Source of the DNA: an uncultured Clostridia bacterium
GTDB lineage: Bacteria; Bacillota; Clostridia; Christensenellales; Aristaeellaceae
Direction: 5' to 3'
Assembly: GCA_946615495.1 (NCBI GenBank)
Contig: CAMOHY010000030.1
Coordinates: forward strand, 1-14,103
Length of the DNA stretch: 14,103 nucleotides
Below are positions 6,820 to 13,834 of this stretch, in pieces. The translations under genes were made by a program, and so were the position numbers. Below the pieces are notes generated by a model, which was not told the DNA's origin, searched no databases, and saw only the letters and a list, made by a program, of their open reading frames with translations. Position 1 is the stretch's first letter. The number at the start of each line of letters is the position of its first letter.

Positions 6820-8244
6820 ATGAGCGATTATATCAAGCTGCACGCTCTGGATAACGTCGGCGTACTCATATCCCCCCGCGAAGGCATTCCCGCCGGGCAT
6901 AAAGTTGCCCTGCGGGACATTGCCGCCGGAGAAAAGGTTATCAAGTACGGCTGCCCCATTGGTACGGCTCAGAGCGATATCAAGGCTGGGGAATGGATTC
7001 ATTCCCATAACCTGAAAACCGCGCTGAGCGGCGAAAAAAATTACACCTACGCCCCTCAGCCTATTCACCAGGCCGCTCCCTTCACCGGCACCTTCCTGGG
7101 CTATGAACGGGAAAACGGCAAAGTGGGCATCCGGAACGAGATTTGGATTTTGCCCCTGGTTGGCTGTGTGAACCATACGGCCCAGCGCATCGCCCAGGAA
7201 GGCAGCAAGCTGGGCGGCGCCCCTGTGTACGCCTTCACCCATCCCTACGGATGCAGCCAACTGGGCGAAGACCATGCCCGCACCCGCGATCTGCTCTGCG
7301 CCCTGGCGCGCCATCCCAACGCGGGCGGCGTGCTGGTGCTGGCCCTGGGCTGTGAAAACAACACCATGGACGCGTTCAAGGAGCATTTGGGCCCTGTAAA
7401 CGAAAAACGGGTGAAATTCCTGGTGTGCCAGGAGCATGAGGACGAAGAGGCGGCCGCCCTGGAACTGATTCAGCAGCTGCAGGACGAGCTGAAAAACGAT
7501 AAGCGCACCGAGCAGCCCCTTTCCAAGCTGGTTATTGGGCTTAAATGCGGCGGGTCCGACGGCTTTTCCGGCATCACGGCCAATCCCCTCCTGGGCGCTG
7601 TCAGCGATGGAATATGCGCCGCGGGCGGCACCGCGCTGCTGACCGAAGTGCCTGAAATGTTCGGCGCCGAGGAATTGCTCATGGCCCGGTGCAAGAATGA
7701 GGAAGTGTTCCAAAAGACCTGCGATCTGGTAAACGGCTTTAAAAAGTATTACCAGGACAACCACATGCCGGTTTATGAAAACCCCTCCCCCGGCAACAAG
7801 GCGGGCGGCATTACCACCCTGGAAGAAAAAAGCCTGGGCTGCACCCAGAAGGGCGGTTTGGGAGAAGTGCAGGACGTGCTGCAATATACGCAGCCGGTTA
7901 CCCATCCCGGCTTGAACCTTGTTTGGGGGCCCGGCAATGATATCTGCGCCGTCACTTCCCTGACGGCCTCCGGCGCGCAAATGATCCTGTTCACCACGGG
8001 CCGCGGCACTCCCTTGGGCGGTCCCGCCCCCACCTTGAAGGTGGCCACCAATGCGGCCTTGGCCCAGAAAAAGCACGAGTGGATTGATTTCAACGCGGGC
8101 AGGCTGCTCCAGGGCCTCACCATGGACGAGGCGGCCAAGGAACTGTTCAGCTTGGTGCTGGAAACAGCCAACGGCAAGGAAACCGCCGCGGAACGCCACG
8201 GCTACCGGGAAATCGCCATCTTTAAGAGCGGCGTTACGCTCTGA
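6820..8244 (+). CDS. uxaA: Altronate dehydratase
   Basis: The enzyme dehydrates D-altronate to 2-keto-3-deoxy-D-gluconate and is an iron-dependent member of the UxaA/GarD family. At 474 residues it carries both the N-terminal SAF-like domain (about residues 1-75, including IAAGEKVIKYGCPIGTA and IHSHNLKT) and the catalytic domain. Blocks such as GIRNEIWILPLVGCVN, HPYGCSQLGEDHARTRDLL, HPNAGGVLVLALGCENN, KCGGSDGFSGITANPLLG, TEVPEMFGAEELL, ENPSPGNKAGGITTLEEKSL and the terminal REIAIFKSGVTL match E. coli UxaA. The conserved cysteines in these blocks (GCVN, GCSQ, GCENN, KCGGSD, LGCTQK) are present. It starts 3 nt after the uxaB stop and is the last gene before a strong terminator. Confidence 0.96.
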   Translation: MSDYIKLHALDNVGVLISPREGIPAGHKVALRDIAAGEKVIKYGCPIGTAQSDIKAGEWIHSHNLKTALSGEKNYTYAPQPIHQAAPFTGTFLGYERENGKVGIRNEIWILPLVGCVNHTAQRIAQEGSKLGGAPVYAFTHPYGCSQLGEDHARTRDLLCALARHPNAGGVLVLALGCENNTMDAFKEHLGPVNEKRVKFLVCQEHEDEEAAALELIQQLQDELKNDKRTEQPLSKLVIGLKCGGSDGFSGITANPLLGAVSDGICAAGGTALLTEVPEMFGAEELLMARCKNEEVFQKTCDLVNGFKKYYQDNHMPVYENPSPGNKAGGITTLEEKSLGCTQKGGLGEVQDVLQYTQPVTHPGLNLVWGPGNDICAVTSLTASGAQMILFTTGRGTPLGGPAPTLKVATNAALAQKKHEWIDFNAGRLLQGLTMDEAAKELFSLVLETANGKETAAERHGYREIAIFKSGVTL

Positions 8245-8292
8245 CCGCCTTTTTGATTTCATCACCAACTGAATAGATGGTATTTTAGAAAT

Positions 8293-8324
8293 GAAAAAAG
8301 CCGCTCCGAAAGGGGCGGTTTTTT
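8293..8324 (+). terminator. Intrinsic terminator of the uronate operon
   Basis: The stem CCGCTCC (8301-8307) pairs with GGGGCGG (8312-8318), with one G-U pair, around a stable GAAA tetraloop. It is followed by six T and preceded by six A that extend the stem. It lies about 50 nt after the uxaA stop codon. It would also work on the - strand because the A-run becomes a T-run. Confidence 0.93.
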
Positions 8325-8333
8325 GACCCCCCG

Positions 8334-8369
8334 ATTTGACCCCTTTATATTGAACTAAAGGGGTCAAAT
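8334..8369. repeat. Perfect 14-bp inverted repeat with 8-nt loop
   Basis: ATTTGACCCCTTTA (8334-8347) and TAAAGGGGTCAAAT (8356-8369) are exact complements around TATTGAAC. The core TTTGACCCC also occurs as a direct copy at 8322-8330, where it overlaps the T-run of the preceding terminator. There is no T-run after the stem. The palindrome sits exactly where the ordered uronate operon gives way to remnants, so it may be the end of an insertion element or a REP-like sequence. No transposase is present to support this. Confidence 0.75.
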
Positions 8370-8487
8370 TTAACATTCTGAGCACAATGAGAATAAAAGA
8401 AGAATCCTTGCAAACCGTTGCATTTATGGTCATACGGAACTGTTCTACAAATAGCAGCTGACTGACCGTAGTGCAATAATTTCAGGC

Positions 8488-8531
8488 AAAGCCGTCTGAT
8501 AGAACAAACAGTCAGACGGTTTTGTTTTTTT
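8488..8531 (+). terminator. Second intrinsic terminator, orphan
   Basis: AAAGCCGTCTGA (8488-8499) pairs with TCAGACGGTTTT (8512-8523), including one G-U pair. It is followed by a T-rich run to 8531 interrupted by one G. No gene ends between the uronate terminator and this one, so the unit it once served is missing. Positions 8370-8487 show no credible gene apart from a 24-codon frame at 8388 that has no ribosome binding site. Either a small RNA is made here or this is the tail of a lost gene. Confidence 0.75.
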
Positions 8532-8548
8532 GAATCACTTTCTATGAA

Positions 8549-8914
8549 ATGCACCTTCGCGAGAAGCTCTCGAAGAAACTGGGCGTATCCCTTCCGCTGG
8601 ACAAAGCCGGTGCGAAGAAGCTGAAAGCGCAGCGTCAAGAACTGACAGAACAGAACGAATCACTTCGTCCCATGTTGGAACAGATTCGTGAAGAGCTGGA
8701 TCAGCTGAGCAAGCTCCGCTACTGGACGCGCAAGGCGATCCCGGAGGCACTTCCGGAGCGAGATGGCTTTTCAGAACAAATGGAAGCAAGGGAAAACCGA
8801 CGTGAGCTGGAGCAGGTCATGGACGCCGCCATCGAAGCGGTGACGCAGGAGACTGATGAGCGGCAGCCTGTGCAGGATGCTTCAAAACAGAAGCACGAAC
8901 AGGAACAGTATTGA
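8549..8914 (+). CDS. Orphan coiled-coil ORF, probably the C-terminal remnant of a larger protein
   Basis: The frame codes for 121 residues from ATG 8549 (stop codon upstream at 8531-8533). It has no ribosome binding site. The sequence is very charged and helical: KLKAQRQELTEQNESL and MLEQIREELDQLSKLR look like a coiled coil, then a WTRKAIPEALPER linker, then an acidic Gln/Glu-rich tail. I do not recognise a catalytic motif. Coiled-coil C-termini of this kind occur in Pre/Mob or MobA/MobL relaxases of clostridial mobilisable elements, so a relaxase tail is one possibility, not shown by the sequence. The missing start region, the orphan terminator immediately upstream and the pseudogenes downstream all favour a gene fragment. 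Confidence 0.5.
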   Translation: MHLREKLSKKLGVSLPLDKAGAKKLKAQRQELTEQNESLRPMLEQIREELDQLSKLRYWTRKAIPEALPERDGFSEQMEARENRRELEQVMDAAIEAVTQETDERQPVQDASKQKHEQEQY

Positions 8915-8953
8915 AAAACTCCCCTGCTGGGTTTTGACAAACCCGCCGGGGAG
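8914..8953 (-). terminator. Minus-strand terminator downstream of the surface-glycan operon and gene remnants
   Basis: CTCCCC (8919-8924) pairs with GGGGAG (8948-8953) and GGGTTT (8929-8934) pairs with AAACCC (8939-8944) around TGAC. Small mismatches lie between the two stems. Read on the - strand the hairpin is followed directly by TTTTT (8918-8914). It is the first convincing terminator downstream of wecB on that strand, so transcripts of the glycan operon probably run through the GyrI and VOC remnants to here. On the + strand the same hairpin lies just after the stop of the coiled-coil ORF but lacks a T-run. Confidence 0.78.
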
Positions 8954-8989
8954 TACGTCAAACAGGAATTGGTGCATCAATCTGTGATC

Positions 8990-9142
8990 TCAGCTATATT
9001 TTTCTTCCTGTAATACCAATCCTTCCGTCAGGATCATATTGCCGTCATTATCGAGGACGAGTTCAAGGCCGAACAGATCATGATAGAACTGCCTGGATCT
9101 CTCGATATCTTTAACTACGATCAGTAAGCTTTTCAGTTTCAT
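8990..9142 (-). pseudogene. Truncated VOC/glyoxalase-family gene (N-terminal half only)
   Basis: The frame starts at ATG 9142, with AAGGAG 8 nt upstream, and codes for only 50 residues. LLIVVKDIERSRQFYHDLFG followed by LELVLDNDGNMILTEGLVLQ is the classic first half of a single-domain VOC protein of clostridial type, normally about 120-130 residues. The frame stops after QEEKYS, and the sequence beyond 8990 does not continue the fold in any frame I checked. The start overlaps the stop of the upstream GyrI-like fragment (ATGA), which shows an older two-gene operon. The loss is a truncation, probably by recombination near 8990, not merely a point stop. Confidence 0.78.
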
Positions 9143-9623
9143 TCTCCCCGCTCCTTTATCGGATGCCGGATGACAGCTTTCAGCCTTTCCGGGGCGACCT
9201 TTCTTGCGTCACTCAGATATATTTCATGATGCAAACGCTGATCCGTGATATCCAGATCATAGCCCTGCGCTTCCATATATTCATGCATGATCTGAACAGT
9301 AGCAGGCTCATCATCATAGGAGCCTGCATGCATGCACTGAACGCATAATCCCTCATCATGGCTCAGAAACTCCACTTTCGAGAAATCCTGCTTCATTTTC
9401 TTTGCTGTTTCTTCAACAGCCCAGTCAAAGTCGGCCTTCGTAACAAAATCCGGCAGACGGATCACGGAAATCCAGATGAAGTCTTCCTTGTGAGTATAGT
9501 CGGTGCCCGATATGCCATCCTGCCACCCGAATCCCTCCAGGGGCGGCACGACATAGTCGAAATAACCCTTCATCTGATGATCCCCTTTTTACTCATCTTG
9601 ATCGTAAAGGCAATGCTATACCA
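9139..9623 (-). pseudogene. GyrI-like small-molecule-binding domain gene, 5'-truncated and frameshifted
   Basis: The open frame 9139-9573 codes for 144 residues beginning MKGYFDYVVPPLEGFGW. It includes FIWISVIRLPDFVTK, DFDWAVE, LCVQCMHAGSYDDEPATV and RLHHEIYLSDARKVAPERLK, all typical of the GyrI-like domain, whose full proteins are about 200 residues. The N-terminal third is missing from this frame. Upstream, 9586-9623 codes in another frame for YSIAFTIKMSKKG, which is the expected preceding segment. Restoring one G in the A5-G4 run (9582-9590) would rejoin the frames as KKGDHQMKGYF. About 50 further N-terminal residues are absent because the sequence meets the wecB stop codon at 9624. The 144-residue frame may still be translated, since AAGGGG lies 8 nt before its ATG. 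Confidence 0.8.
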
Positions 9624-10727
9624 TTATTCCTTCAAAGCATTTTCAATCGCTTTCCGAATGCGGATGGAGGCTTTTCCGTCCCCATAGGGGTTGACCGCAT
9701 CGCACATGCTTTGATAAACTTTCTGATCGCAGAGCAATTCATGGCATTTTTCATAGATCACCTGTTCGTCGGTTCCCACCAGGCACAAGGTTCCCGCTTC
9801 CACGCCCTCCGGACGTTCGGTAGTATCGCGCATCACCAGCACAGGCTTTTTCAGGGATGGAGCTTCCTCCTGAATGCCGCCGGAATCCGTTAAGATGAGA
9901 TAGCTGCGGGCCATGAGGTTGTGGAAGGAAACCGCATCCAGGGGTTCGATGAGGCGGATGCGGTCGCAGCCGGAAAGCTCCTCCCGGGCGGCCTGCTGTA
10001 CCAGGGGATTCAGGTGCACTGGATACACTGCCTTCACATCCTCAAACGCCTCCACGATCCTGCGAATGCCTCGGAACATCGCGTGCATCGGACTGCCGAG
10101 ATTTTCCCGGCGGTGGGCCGTGATCAAAAGCATACGGCTGCCTTCCGCCCAGGAAAGAATGGGATGGGTGAAGTGTGGGGAGACGGTGTACCGCATGGCG
10201 TCAATGCCCGTATTGCCCGTAACGTAAATGGTTTCAGGGCTTTTGCCTTCCCGAAGCAAATGCTCTTTCGCCACCTCCGTCGGCGCGAAATGCCATTGGG
10301 CCAACAGGCTTATGCTTTGGCGGTTGAATTCCTCCGGGAAGGGGGAATACAGATTCCAGGTGCGCAGTCCCGCTTCCACGTGGCCCACCGGAATCTGCTG
10401 ATAAAACGCCGCCACAGCGCTGGCATAGGCGGTGGTGGTATCCCCATGCACCAAAACTGCGTCCGGCTTTTCTTTTTTGATAATTTCCCTCATGCCCAGC
10501 AGCACCGCGGACGTGATGTCATTCAGATCCTGCCCCGGCTTCATGACCTCTAGATTATATTCCGGCTCCACATGAAAAATATCAAGCACCTGCTGGAGCA
10601 TCTCCCTGTGCTGCCCCGTAACGCACACCACGGGTTTGAGCGTGCCGCTTTTTTTGATTTCCAGCGCCAGCGGGCACATTTTGATGGCTTCCGGCCTGGT
10701 ACCGAATACCAGCATCACTTTTTTCAT
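9624..10727 (-). CDS. wecB: UDP-N-acetylglucosamine 2-epimerase (non-hydrolysing)
   Basis: The enzyme interconverts UDP-GlcNAc and UDP-ManNAc in the cytoplasm, supplying ManNAc for wall teichoic acid linkage units or capsule/exopolysaccharide. The protein has 367 residues from ATG 10727, with AAGGAG 7 nt upstream; an in-frame ATG at 10760 lies inside the preceding gene and is rejected. Family motifs are complete: GTRPEAIK (9-16), HGDTTTA (94-100, D96), HVEAGLRT (116-123, E118), PEEFNR (131-136, E132), the catalytic-region HRRENLG (205-211) and DSGGIQEEAP near residue 285. The start overlaps the stop of the upstream membrane-protein gene as ATGA, so translation is coupled. It is also known as mnaA in Gram-positives. 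Confidence 0.95.
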   Translation of the reverse strand: MKKVMLVFGTRPEAIKMCPLALEIKKSGTLKPVVCVTGQHREMLQQVLDIFHVEPEYNLEVMKPGQDLNDITSAVLLGMREIIKKEKPDAVLVHGDTTTAYASAVAAFYQQIPVGHVEAGLRTWNLYSPFPEEFNRQSISLLAQWHFAPTEVAKEHLLREGKSPETIYVTGNTGIDAMRYTVSPHFTHPILSWAEGSRMLLITAHRRENLGSPMHAMFRGIRRIVEAFEDVKAVYPVHLNPLVQQAAREELSGCDRIRLIEPLDAVSFHNLMARSYLILTDSGGIQEEAPSLKKPVLVMRDTTERPEGVEAGTLCLVGTDEQVIYEKCHELLCDQKVYQSMCDAVNPYGDGKASIRIRKAIENALKE

Positions 10728-13700
10728 ACCGCGTCTCCTTCTATTCTTCTGAATCTCCATTGTATTTTGGGGACGTTTTGCAAACCGCGCATCCAGGAAA
10801 CCAGGAAAAACACGGTGAAACCCAGCAGCAGGTCATGGCACAGGGAAAAGCAGAACAGCTGCTTTTGGTTATCCGCAAAGCCGTTGCCCAGCACGGACAG
10901 GGGGTATTGCAGCACGCCGGTCACGATCAAAAAGAGAAAGACGGCGCAGAGTATCCGCGTTTTTGCTTCGGTATCCCGTCGAAGCAAACGGCGGATCAGG
11001 AAGAATAGCAGCGCCCCATAAAAAAGAACATAACCCAAAAACGAACCCGGCGTAAGCCACGACCGCCACCCGGGCCAAAGGTTCAGCCCATTCACCGGGT
11101 CGTGGTTCGGGTCGCTGTAATTCTGCCCGTTGTACACCCGAAAGCCGGTATACAGTTCCCGGGCCTCCCGGGCCGCGTGATCCAGCATATACCAAAGCTT
11201 GACAGGATGCGTGATATACCACTGAACGATGGTGAACATGCTCACGTGATCGTAAAACGCTTTTTCCGCTTCCTTGGACAGAGGCGCGTAAACATACTCC
11301 GCGTCTTCGCTGAAATCCACATATTTCCCGATGTCCGGGGCCATGGCCGTATCCACACCCAGGTCTTCCATATCCTTGATGGGGTCATCGGAAATCATGA
11401 AGATACCGAAAAAGTACGCCTGCCACATGGTATGGCGCTGGGACACGCTGTCCTCGGTGCGGTCGCTTTGATAAACGCCCAGAGAGCTTACGGCCAGCAC
11501 CCCGCACAGCGCCAGGGCCACCAGCCCCTGCACCGCCTGCAAATCGTAGCGATAGGGCCGATGATAAAAACAGAAAGCCAGCAGCAGGACAATGGCCCCC
11601 GGAGCGGCCATCAGCATTTGTGATTTGGCGTTGATGAAAATATACAAGGACAGCGCAAGCCCAAGCAGCCACAACGGCCTTTTCCAGCTTTTTTCCCTGG
11701 GCATCACGCATAAATGCAAGGAGCAGGCCAGCGTCATCAACAGCCCCAGCAGAATGCAGCCTTCACCGTAGAGGCTGTTGTACCAGGTCAGATAGGTTTC
11801 ATTCATGATCATAACACTGAACAGGGCGGCGGCAGCGGCGGTTCTTCTGCCCAGCAGGGCGTACAAATCTCGCACCATTTGAAGAATGCACAGAACCGTC
11901 GCCGCGCCCATGACCCAGGAGAGCAGATACGTGCTGAACCCGAGGCCGAAGGGCTGGGTCAACAAACGCACCACGCTTACGAACCAATACAGGCTGTAGG
12001 TAGGCTTGAGAGGAGTCAGCTTCAAAGCATCAAAGCCGCTCACGTAAGCATATTCCTCTATGGCGAAATGATTCGCCTGGTTGGCCGTATTGAAATAATC
12101 CATGCCGGACCAGGTAAGATCCATTTGCTCCATCATACGGCCAAAGTCGCCGTTGTTGATGGACACGGGATGGGTGGAGGGAACAAACACGCACAACAGT
12201 ACAAAGAAGCAGTAAAGCCCCGTGAAAAGCGTGATCAGAAGCTGATTCCCGCATACCGTATCCACCCAGGCGCGCGCTTGATCCAGCCACGGCCAGCTGC
12301 CGCTTTCCTTTCCCGAAGGAACCCTGTAAACCGGCTGGACGCGGTAGGCGTCCTCAGTGTACCGGGTCATCCATTGCAGGAAGCCAGGCACTGCCTCAAC
12401 CACCGCGCACAAAAGCCCGGTGATCAATCCCAATGCCAGCATGATCTGATACAGCATGTACTGCTGGCTTTGGGCATAGCCGTCCATCACAAGGGAAAAG
12501 GGCAGATATAGAATGCTGCCCAGGGAAAACAGGCAAAGCAGCACCCAGCTTGCCCGCTTCTTCCAGATAGCCATTCCGACTCCCGCCAGAATCAACAGCA
12601 AATGGATCACGAAATACACTGTCCAGGACAGGGGAAGAATTCTCCAAAGGAAGGAGAAAAAGCCCCCGTCCACGCGGGTGGCGGTAAAATTCTTATCATT
12701 GGCCGAGACGGCGCTGTTTCGCCCGTTTTCAAAGCCGCGGTTCATGGAAAGCTCCCGGGCGTTGACAGCCTTAAAAAACAGAGCGGGATGGCGAAGATAC
12801 GTACCGGCCAACCGGCCCGTGGTAACGTGGGCAAAAAGCGCCTTGGCTTCCTGAGGGTCTCTGGGGTTATGGGCGTAGTCCTCTTCCTGTTCGTAGTAGG
12901 ATTTTCCAATGTCCCGCGCGTAGGATTCATCCAGCCCCCATTCCCGTAAAATCGTTTCCGGGCTGTCCGCCTGCCGAAGCAGGGCGTTAAAGGAGGCTTC
13001 GTACAAGGAAGCTTCGGAGGAATAATCGGCGTCGCTGCCGACCAATCCCACCGCGCTGCCAAGCCCCGTTATCAGCAGCACGGCCGCCAGGGGAAGCAAA
13101 AGATACTTCCTGTTGATCTGCCGATAGCAAGAATAGATCAGATACAGGTTGACCGCCGCCGTAAAGGGCAGGAACACCACCAGGGGCGATAAGGACTTTA
13201 AAGCCAGCAGGGAGGAAAGCAGCACCGGGATGATCCACCGGCTGCGGCTTTCTTTTTTCACGCTGAAGGCCCGAAGCGTCAGGCCCAGGCTCAGCAGTGA
13301 AAACGCGATGGCCGCGGCCTCGGGGTACAGCCCCCGGAAAATGGCGCAGAAATTCCCGTTCATATAAATCAGGCACAGCATCAATCCGGGAATCAGCCAT
13401 ATATGGGGAAACCTTTCATACAGAGCCTGGGTTATCAGGCCCGCCGCGGCAATCAGCAGCAGGGCCCAGACAGCGGAAAGGGCGTCGATGGAAAAGGGAA
13501 GGCCAAAGGGCTGGGTAAAGAGGCGGACCAGCGCCACGCCGTACACCGTGCTTCCCCCCGCCCCCGGGGTAAACAGCGACGCCCAGGAAAACCGGGTATA
13601 GCTGAAAAATCGCAGGGGGCGAACGTACTGTAAATCCCCTTGAAGCAGATCCTCCTGCGTCCAGGTCAGGCCGCATTGGCGCATGATTGCTTCATACTGG

Positions 13701-13834
13701 CCAAAATCAATCGGGTACAGGTGGGGGTTCCTGGTAAAGCCGACGGCCAGGCAAAGGGCAGCGCAAACACAGGCAGCCAGCAGCACAGCGCGGCTCCGGG
13801 GTATTTTCAGCCAGCCCTTTCGTTTCATCCTCAT
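10724..13834 (-). CDS. Large polytopic membrane protein made of two homologous GT-C-like halves
   Basis: The protein has 1036 residues with many membrane segments. The two halves align along their whole length with an offset of about 520-530 residues: DFGQ..MRQCGLTW (43-58) with DFGRMMEQMDLTW (563-575); RLFTQPFGLPFS (104-115) with RLLTQPFGLGFS (623-634); GLYPEA (168-173) with SLYGEG (687-692); ARDIGKSY (306-313) with APDIGKYV (832-839); HVTTG..YLRHPALFFKAVNARE with HVSMF..YITHPVKLWYMLDHAARE; DGYAQSQQY with NGFADNQKQ. An early Asp outside the membrane and a second acidic LYxE motif are typical of GT-C glycosyltransferases, and the N/PxDFG start recalls WsfD-type glycan hexose transferases. Both copies keep the acidic residues. 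It overlaps its neighbours on both sides by ATGA. The exact substrate is unknown; the start at 13834 has a weak ribosome binding site, and ATG 13828 is possible. Confidence 0.82.
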   Translation of the reverse strand: MRMKRKGWLKIPRSRAVLLAACVCAALCLAVGFTRNPHLYPIDFGQYEAIMRQCGLTWTQEDLLQGDLQYVRPLRFFSYTRFSWASLFTPGAGGSTVYGVALVRLFTQPFGLPFSIDALSAVWALLLIAAAGLITQALYERFPHIWLIPGLMLCLIYMNGNFCAIFRGLYPEAAAIAFSLLSLGLTLRAFSVKKESRSRWIIPVLLSSLLALKSLSPLVVFLPFTAAVNLYLIYSCYRQINRKYLLLPLAAVLLITGLGSAVGLVGSDADYSSEASLYEASFNALLRQADSPETILREWGLDESYARDIGKSYYEQEEDYAHNPRDPQEAKALFAHVTTGRLAGTYLRHPALFFKAVNARELSMNRGFENGRNSAVSANDKNFTATRVDGGFFSFLWRILPLSWTVYFVIHLLLILAGVGMAIWKKRASWVLLCLFSLGSILYLPFSLVMDGYAQSQQYMLYQIMLALGLITGLLCAVVEAVPGFLQWMTRYTEDAYRVQPVYRVPSGKESGSWPWLDQARAWVDTVCGNQLLITLFTGLYCFFVLLCVFVPSTHPVSINNGDFGRMMEQMDLTWSGMDYFNTANQANHFAIEEYAYVSGFDALKLTPLKPTYSLYWFVSVVRLLTQPFGLGFSTYLLSWVMGAATVLCILQMVRDLYALLGRRTAAAAALFSVMIMNETYLTWYNSLYGEGCILLGLLMTLACSLHLCVMPREKSWKRPLWLLGLALSLYIFINAKSQMLMAAPGAIVLLLAFCFYHRPYRYDLQAVQGLVALALCGVLAVSSLGVYQSDRTEDSVSQRHTMWQAYFFGIFMISDDPIKDMEDLGVDTAMAPDIGKYVDFSEDAEYVYAPLSKEAEKAFYDHVSMFTIVQWYITHPVKLWYMLDHAAREARELYTGFRVYNGQNYSDPNHDPVNGLNLWPGWRSWLTPGSFLGYVLFYGALLFFLIRRLLRRDTEAKTRILCAVFLFLIVTGVLQYPLSVLGNGFADNQKQLFCFSLCHDLLLGFTVFFLVSWMRGLQNVPKIQWRFRRIEGDAV

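Larger units (their letters stand above)
8245..9623. other. Recombination scar between two operons
   Basis: This 1.4-kb interval contains no intact gene that I can recognise. In order it holds the uronate terminator, a 14-bp palindrome, an orphan terminator, a coiled-coil ORF without a ribosome binding site, a minus-strand terminator, a VOC gene cut at codon 50, and a GyrI-like gene with a frameshift and no N-terminus. The codon usage looks more AT-tolerant than in the flanking operons. The left edge is near 8325 and the right edge is at 9623/9624, directly at the wecB stop. At least two breakpoints are needed (near 8990 and at 9623). Confidence 0.65.

Noticed and set aside
5647..8433. A 928-codon open frame on the - strand opposite uxaB and uxaA
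   Set aside because: It lies antisense to two well-recognised enzymes, has low-complexity Gly/Ala/His-rich sequence with no family motifs, and results from the rarity of codons whose complements are stops in GC-rich genes.
11714..12511. A 265-codon + strand frame opposite the large membrane protein
   Set aside because: Shadow frame: the - strand frame has clear membrane segments and internal homology, while this one is Gln/His-rich without motifs.
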